From Glycine soja (Eukaryota; Streptophyta; Magnoliopsida; Fabales; Fabaceae): a stretch of 64,000 bases of DNA. A model generated the notes under the pieces. That model was not told the origin of the DNA, searched no databases, and saw only the letters and a list, made by a program, of their open reading frames with translations. How positions within the stretch are numbered: position 1 is the stretch's first letter; each line of letters opens with the position of its first letter. Positions 57,226 to 64,000 of this stretch are shown here, in pieces. Made by a program: the position numbers and the translations under genes. The stretch covers positions 34,224,827 through 34,288,826 of the forward strand of contig NC_041019.1 of assembly GCF_004193775.1 (NCBI RefSeq), read 5' to 3'.

Positions 57226-58215
57226 TGTGAATGAACCCTTCTAGCTTAACATCATATAATGAAGCATCAGAACAATAATTTCTTCTAGGGAAATCTGTTG
57301 TTTGATATTTGGAGTTAACAGTGAAGCGTGAATGGAGATAAGAATTTTATAAGCAACAAACCAAATAAAAAAATATTGAGAGAGACTAGTTAACCTTGAT
57401 ATGGCAGTCAATATCTCATTTTCTAGGAAAATGTCTCACATGTTTACATTGTGAGACTCCATGAAATACACTCTATAAGGCATTATCATAACTACATGTA
57501 CATGTTTAGGAACATGGAAATTTTAAAACAAAAATTAATTAGAATTCATGAAGTGAAAATTATAAACATGGTTAAAGGTTCTTAATTAATCTAACATATT
57601 TTAAATTCTTAATACGATATTACAAAACATATAATGGTGTTGTAGAGCGCTACGTACATCAAATGTCATAGGACTCCCATGAAGGGATGAACATATAAAA
57701 GTAAGCTATGTGATTCTAGGTTGTGACCTCAAGCTCAATCAGCAAGCACTTAAAACTCTCTCTTGAAAGAAGGAAAAAAAATTAAAGGAATAAGACATAA
57801 GATATTGGTGAGTGCTATAAGGACACTACTGATGAATTGAATTCTTCTACCGAAGCAAGTATTTTATTTATCTCATGGCTTTACCCTCACCATGTTTGTA
57901 GCGAATCCTTTATGCATTTGGTCGAATCTTCACCTCTCAATCATTAATACTTCACGTAGACTCCTATCTCATTCTCACCATTATTATAGGGTTAATTCTC
58001 ATTATTATCTTAGGATACATTCTTACCACAATCCCTATATAGTTGGCTAAACCATTGTTGCTGAGACATTATTACCTTTCAAAACTTATGGCATTTCATT
58101 CCTCATAGTCTCATTTTACATTAGATAATGACTTAGCCTTCTATTTTCTTATTCATAACCATCATTATCCAACTAGTACCTTACAAAACTATAATATAAG
58201 GTATATTCCCTCTCC
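57226..58215. other. Intergenic-like sequence
   Basis: AT-rich; no ORF, RNA gene or TE terminus recognised. 57345-57395 repeats a phrase (ttataagcaacaaaccaaat) found at 56283-56310. Confidence 0.5.
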
Positions 58216-58514
58216 GTCATCAATATAGATATGGAACCGAATGTTGTGATCCTGCTTTAGTTTGTTTCCTCTACTGGCTTCCTAAGAGGAGAACACAAAT
58301 AGTAGCAGCAACAACTGCAAAATAACAGATAGCTCCAAAAATTAAAAAACACAATTAAAAACTTTATGTTCCAATTGAATAGTAGCAGCAACAACTACTG
58401 GCTTCCTCTGCTGCACTTCCATAGGACTACTCCCAATTTTTGGCTCTAATTGAATTGGCAAATGGACTAGTTGAGTTCTCACCCTTGGTGGTGGTGGTGA
58501 TGAGCAAAAGTAGT
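58216..58514. repeat. Direct duplication, copy 2
   Basis: Second copy of 56337-56637, in the same orientation 1.88 kb downstream. The minus-strand frame (58665-58342) again contains SSPPPPRVRTQLVHLPIQLE. Confidence 0.88.
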
Positions 58515-59225
58515 TCTCACCCATGGCAACGGGTTTGCAGTTAACTTGCCTCAATCTAGTTGAATGAGTGGCAAAACATGGAAGGTTTACAAAGAGAACA
58601 TGACAAATTGAAAAATCTAGATAGACATAACTCAGAAACACATGTGACAGGTGGCGTTGTTTCAAAACTACGCAAAATCACAGTAGCTAGTGCACACTAC
58701 ATATGAAGAGCATCATGGCAACACACTACTTGGAATCATGACTTACTCCAATTTGATTGAAAAAAAGTTCAAAACTTGCACCATTCCCCTAAAATTAAAA
58801 CAACTTATACAATTTTGGTGAAAAAAAAGTCTAAGAAATCAGTCTCTACTCTACTATAATAAGTCATAACAGTGTTAGAAGATTGTGTATGCAATTGGGG
58901 TTCCAAATAGTTATTATTTAGGATTCCAGTTTCTGAATTTGAAATGAGGAAAGATGGGAACAATATTCTTTAAAACGTTTGACCCTATAGTAGCCACATG
59001 CACAGGCTAGCACTGCTTTCAATTATTTTCAGCTAGCTGCCATAGACTGTTAGGGTAGTGGATGACATTACATTTAAAGGCAGCTAAGCTAAAACTGGTT
59101 TAAGTTAGTTTCTGAAATCCACTAGAAGTAAGAGCAGGAGTTCCTGAAATCCACTAGAACTATTAAGATCAAGTAAATGAATAATGACACCAAAATCAAA
59201 ATATAAAACAACGAAGACCCTATAC
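58515..59225. other. Non-coding spacer upstream of the SHMT fragment
   Basis: No coding sequence recognised. A small direct repeat (cctgaaatccactagaa near 59111 and 59142) is present. Confidence 0.5.
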
Positions 59226-59337
59226 CCATTCTGATACCACCAGGAACCATAGATAACACATCTCCTGGAACTGTGTTTTTGTTAGCTGCAATGTGAACTG
59301 ATTCCAACACCTTCTGAACTCTGGAGCCATCAATACC
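59226..59337 (-). pseudogene. SHMT-like: Serine hydroxymethyltransferase exon fragment
   Basis: The minus strand reads [38 protein letters not shown], immediately preceded by a splice acceptor (tctgtcag) and followed by a possible donor (g/gtatag). It matches the C-terminal region of plant SHMT (serine/glycine interconversion with tetrahydrofolate). No other SHMT exon is seen nearby. An isolated exon, consistent with gene-fragment capture. Confidence 0.85.
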
Positions 59338-60324
59338 CTGACAGAGATTTTTGTTTTTTTATAAAGGAATGTTAGTCTCACTTTAATATTACTGTTAGAT
59401 GAAAATTACAACTATCTTTTATGAATCCAACATTATGTGTTGTTACTTTTACAAGGATTTACAATTTCTCTTTAAGTAAATCATGACCATGGTTAGTTAT
59501 CAGTAACTTCAATTCAGCTTTGTGACAATTACAATTTCTCTTTAAGTAATCCATTGATGTGTGCCATATCTGCCAACAGCACAACTTTCTATTTATGACA
59601 CACCTGTAACATGCTTCACAAGTTCAACCTTTGGTGTTCCAAATAACCATTCAAATTTAAATAGCACTAGTTTCCCTTCTGATTGTGGAAGGCTCTTTAA
59701 GAGGCTAAAACTTTATAGTGTTTTCGGAGCTAAAAATTGTAGTGTTTTCTTTTTTATTATAATAGAGTGTGATGGACATTTGGCTCAACACAATTTTTAT
59801 GTCTTCTCTCCTAATGCATGGAATGACTTTCCATAGTGTTTGGTTTTTTTATTGGAATAGAGTCTGACAGACATTTGGCTGAAGATTATATTTAAGTCTT
59901 CTCTCTTGTAATGCATTCTATGACTTTACTCTAAACAAGGTTGTACTGTGAATCTGCATTTTTTGAAAGTTGAAAACAAAGGTTCCCTAATTTTCCCACT
60001 GGTTTCTTCATGTTCAAATTCTTTTATTTTGTCATGATGTCATCTATGAAATTCAATAGTGTCTGCTGTTAATTGTGATGACTTTTCAGTTTCTGCACAT
60101 TTGTACCAAAAGTTGTTGCTCACTTTCTTATTTTAAATTTTCCTTAAATAATTCCTTTTCTATCCCATACTCCTTTCTGCACATGTGTATCAAATGTATA
60201 AGGTGTCTCTGTTAAGGAGTATGGCATTCATCTTTTTTATCTATAACTGCATGGGATGGAGGCATTTTAAGTGGAATTTCAAGAATGAAAATGGTTTATC
60301 CTTCCTTAATTGGAATTTTTGAAT
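59338..60324. other. Intergenic-like sequence
   Basis: No gene. Contains an internal duplication: an agagtgtgatggacatttggct block at about 59763 and an agagtctgacagacatttggct block at about 59860, each with cttctctc...taatgcat downstream. Confidence 0.5.
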
Positions 60325-60497
60325 CAATTGATGGGTTTTGCCATAACTTGAGCCTGCTGCCACCCAAGGTTAGATGCCTCGTTGATGGGAATGCCATTAA
60401 TAAGAGATGTAGAATGGTTGGCCATTGTCTGTTTTGAAATGGAGGAAGTTGGATTCATAGAACTTTGTTGCCAAGCTTCTAGTTGATCAAATTGTTG
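60325..60497 (-). pseudogene. Exon-like fragment, unrecognised
   Basis: 57 codons on the minus strand, rich in Gln/Ser/Asn: QQFDQLEAWQQSSMNPTSSI, LINGIPINEASNLGWQQAQV, ending AKPIN stop. The composition and codon use look like a plant transcription-factor tail, but I do not recognise the gene. A TAG lies just upstream. Confidence 0.35.
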
Positions 60498-62185
60498 CTA
60501 CTTTGAAGGAAAGCCTAGGATGTAGGATAATATACACACACACACACAAGCAAAAGTAGTTAACTTAAGAAAAATTAGATTGTATCTTAATTGTTTTTTA
60601 TTGTCGAGATTATTAGCTATTTTGATGCTGGTTTGTTTGTATAAGTGGTTGTAATTGTTAGTTTTTCTAATTATATTAACTACTAATAAAAAAATTAAGG
60701 TACAAATGCAATTAGAATTTTGTTTATTATGTTCTCAAACTGATAGCCCAATTCCATTTGCTAACCCTACTCCGTTTTCATTTGTATTCTCAGCTTTGAT
60801 ACATTCCATTTGTGGTTTTCCCCAATTCCAAAGTAGTATGAGGTCATGGTCAGCCCTTTTATAGGTAATGATTACTGTTCACCCTTTTTAGTTGACACTG
60901 CTTATAATTATTCAGAGGGTATTGAGGGCCTTGTAATGAGAGACTAGACTCCTAGTGTGGGGTTTGATTTCTTTTTCTTTTTTAATAATAACTAATTTGG
61001 TACTAGAATTGAATTGAAGAGAGGGTAGCTAGGAAGGAAGGAACTGTAATTACATTACATATGCTTTAATCTACAGGTACCTAGCCAGCTGCATGCTGCA
61101 GTTGTTATTTGGCCTATTGTATTCTTTTTGCCTTTCCCTACCATACACACTGTGTCTGTACCCCATATATATAGTTATATATACATGTCATATGGAATTA
61201 TTTGGGTAAACTCGCCACCACTGAATGCTGAAACATACACTCTTTTTGCATGTTGCAGCATGTCAATTCAATAAAACAACATCATATAAGCTGTTATGCT
61301 TAGCTAAGCTGCCCACAACATGGAGTACATCTTAATTTAGGTGAAATTGTTCTAACTTAATTTGACATATCTTGATTTGATTCTCTAAAACTAATTTGGC
61401 TAGAATTAAATTTGTAATGATATAATTTAATTTAAAAGTTATCATCTCTTTATTTGAAATTCATTATTTGTAATATAAAATTCTTAATACAAAGGCTCTA
61501 TTTTATATTTTTAGTAATATGTAGCTTTTAAGAACAATTAATCTTAATCACAAGAAACTAGAGTGACACATTCTTATTTTTGTTAAATGACTGGAGCTTG
61601 AGGGCAGTAAGTACTCCCGAAACATTCCTTGAGGCCCATATTTTGTGAACCAGTACACATTTATAAGATGAGGCAGTATCACCAAACTTTTTCCACATTC
61701 CCCTCCCCTGAACCAAAAAACAAAGGCTATCACATACATGATCAATGAGATGGACAATGTGCCTTGGTAAGCACTAGTAGGTCCAGTTAGTTGAAACTAT
61801 AACCTGCAACCTATCAGCATCATCATAACTCTTTAAAAACAAGTAACTTGTTGGAGTTGATACTGATCCCTATCACATTTGCTATTGGTCCCTACCACTT
61901 GGTAAACAATGAATGTTTAGTGAGTTTGAAATTGATTTGTTGTTGTTACGTGTGGGTGGTTAACATCTATTTTTGCCGTAGAAAAGAAGGAAGCTAGCTA
62001 ATAGATTTACACACAAACAAAAAACAAAGCTTGTTGAATAAAAAGTCTACAGCATTAAGTCAATATTTGGTTTAATCAAAGTGTTGAACTTCAGTCAATA
62101 TTTGGTTCAAAAAACAAAGATTGTTGAATAAAAAGTCTACAACATTAACATCTATTCTAGTCTGTGACGCCGACTTTTGTGTGGA
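60498..62185. other. Intergenic-like sequence with a (CA)n tract
   Basis: (ca)8 near 60533-60548. A minus-strand open stretch (61757-61548) has no recognisable domain. A short direct repeat (gttgaataaaaagtctacagcatta, cut here to its core gttgaataaaaagtctac, at 62033 and 62124) is present. No TE terminus. Confidence 0.5.
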
Positions 62186-62369
62186 TTATGTGGCATGATT
62201 GGCATTGCCATGACCTTTATTGTTGCTTGTGTCTTTGCTCAAATGATCAGTGGTGGCAGACTTATCCAATTGAGTGGTTTTGTTTGTTGTCCCCCTTTGA
62301 GGACTTTTTGGATTAGCTACTTCTGCCTGGACCACAGTTCTAAGTTCAGCCCCACTGCTAAACCTTTCC
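62186..62369 (-). pseudogene. Terminal-exon-like fragment, unrecognised
   Basis: The minus-strand frame begins after a possible acceptor (ataaaatacag) and reads ERFSSGAELRTVVQAEVANP, QRGTTNKTTQLDK, ending NANHAT stop. A low-complexity Thr/Asn/Lys-rich C-terminal tail. Gene not identified. It could be another captured fragment. Confidence 0.35.
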
Positions 62370-64000
62370 CTGTATTTTATAAAAACAATTGTCATTTAAC
62401 ATCTTTATGAGAAATTAATTAAGATGTACCTTGTTGTGTTCATTTTATAAAAGACCTAAAATTGTAGAAGTTACAAGAATGGTAAGCACTGATGAGTTGA
62501 AGGGTCAATAGCTAACATAAAATAGGCAGAATCTTGGTGACATTTATAGATAAGAATTGTTGCATATAATAAATGCAAACTATCAGTATCTTGTGCACCT
62601 AGGTTGCAGTGGTCGCATGATATACTTGATGAACGAAATATTATTGAAAAATCAAACAGCTATAAAAGGAAATTCTTGATCCAACTGGCATCTATGCTCT
62701 TAGCTCTCATCACATTCCTTCCTAAATTCAACTCTATGGAATGAAATCTTTAATAGTTTCGAAACTCAGACAAATAGGTAGTCCCTGAGTATAAATAGAC
62801 ATTCTTTTTTGACAAGAGTATAAATAGGCATTTTAACTATCCAATTCAATGCATTTTCCCACTACCTTAAAATTCAATGACTTTCTTTTAGGCAAGGTAA
62901 ATCAAATAGGTGTGGTTATCGGTTAAATCACAGAAATTCACTCAACTGCTAAAAGAGTATCAAATCACGAAAGGAACAAGAAAGTTTACACTTGACTTGA
63001 AATTATCAAACCTTAATTGCATAATTGCAGATCCCTGTGGTTGTCTGTTGTTTACTTCAGATGTTATTGATTTCTGGTTGTCTGTTGTTTACTAGAGATT
63101 AGAGAAAAAAAATATACTCTTTTATGGAGGAACAAAAAGAAAAACAGTAGGAGTGAATAATGCCATCGACACAAGAAGTCTGTCTGTCATAAAGAAATTA
63201 TAAATAACATAATTTTATGTATTCTAATCTAAGTATTTTTCTTTTAATTTTTTAACTAATACCCAATAACACACTGGTTAACAATTTTTCTTCTTTTTAT
63301 ATACTAGATTCGTTTATTCTCTTTTCCATCATTGTTAATGCTAGAGTATACTATTGACCTCTATACATTAATAGTTGCGCATGGCCAAAAACCAAGAACC
63401 TACAGTAAATAGCTGCCAGCAAGTTGTTTGGCATTCATTGTTTTGGATGTTGTTTTTGTATAGGCTGTCTTTGATTCTTTTTTCTTATTAATTGCTACTC
63501 CCACTTTGCTGGAAATACATGCATGTTAATGGTTCAATGAACCAACGTGTGATTAATCAATATTGAGTGGCCTTTCCTTTTTTTTTCTTGAATTACTCAT
63601 TTTACCTAACACTTGGACGGTTTTATTCGGACAAACATTTTCAATAACTTTATAGAATGTTGATCAAAATTCCCATAATTAAAAACCGAAAATCATGGTT
63701 AAGAGAAATCATTTTGATGCAAGAGAAATCATTTTTTTCTTAAGGATAATCTTCTCAGTTTTTGGCCCGATATTGAGTTCTTTTTTTATAAATTATTTAT
63801 AACAGCTTTTCTTGCATTACCTAATAGTAGTACACAAATTTTCCGTTTGATTTTATTACAAATTTGGGTAATAGATTTCTTTTTGGCTAAATTCTTAGTT
63901 AAAGAATAAAAGAAAATGAATTTTTGGCAAAAATGTCATCGTTTCCTTTTATATAGAGTTTTTGTGAAAGAATTTTATACCAATTAAAATTTCTTGGAGT
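62370..64000. other. AT-rich flank
   Basis: No ORF with a recognisable domain, no RNA gene and no transposon terminus. A short duplication (gattatctggttgtctgttgtttact-like, 63040-63095) is the only structure seen. Confidence 0.5.

Noticed and set aside
61548..61757. 69-codon minus-strand ORF, and an alternative frame there that reads like coding
   Set aside because: No domain recognised, hydrophobic start in AT-rich DNA, no splice context; not enough to support a gene.

Overview
The window is plant nuclear DNA, almost certainly from a legume and most likely soybean (Glycine). It looks like a pericentromeric, transposon-packed region: I find no intact single-copy gene. The basis is several LTR-retrotransposon families with plant-type Ty3/gypsy and Ty1/copia features, CACTA transposon ends with the CACTACTAGAA terminus, and exon fragments of plant genes. 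The species assignment is inference.

The core of the window (4144-54895) is one very deep nest of elements, resolved from target-site duplications (TSDs), LTR termini (TG..CA), primer-binding sites (PBS) and polypurine tracts (PPT). Element C is an Athila-like gypsy element on the minus strand, about 10.2 kb once its inserts are removed. It carries gag, protease, RT/RNase H and integrase and is disabled by several stop codons. Its 3' LTR was hit by element A (4921-38774, minus strand, TSD cacgt). Element B (16240-33888, plus strand), a member of the same family as A, is inserted in A in opposite orientation. B contains a solo copia (SIRE-like) LTR (24295-25330, TSD tagga). C also contains a solo LTR of its own family inside RT (42828-43996, TSD catat) and a separate non-autonomous gypsy element D in gag (46273-51806, TSD gtggc).

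A and B are large non-autonomous gypsy elements (about 16-17 kb each). In sense order they carry: LTR, PBS, a DUF7745-like coiled-coil ORF1, a conserved small ORF, gag ending at a zinc knuckle, no pol, 129-bp repeats, a 24-bp hairpin array, a degenerate plant-transposon-protein ORF, AT-rich 66-82-bp repeats, a hairpin repeat array, PPT and LTR. They resemble what I recall as the soybean SNRE-type elements, which are mobilised in trans; that identity is from memory and unverified. Because B lies inverted in A, 4921-38774 is a giant interrupted inverted repeat.

The left edge (1-4143) holds a degenerate gypsy integrase fragment and two closely spaced CACTA transposon left ends. The right edge (54896-64000) holds exon-sized fragments of at least four unrelated plant genes: SPA1-like WD40, a NUDT8-like Nudix hydrolase, serine acetyltransferase and serine hydroxymethyltransferase. 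Two further exon-like pieces are unrecognised. This pattern is typical of gene-fragment capture by a DNA transposon (Pack-CACTA or Helitron); no right terminus was found.

The signals most worth follow-up are: element D, whose two 964-bp LTRs are inverted relative to each other yet sit inside a clean 5-bp TSD; the 26-bp (not 5-bp) duplication flanking B; the tandem hairpin arrays of A and B, whose stems show paired compensatory changes; an in-frame gag stop shared by A and B; and the captured-gene mosaic.
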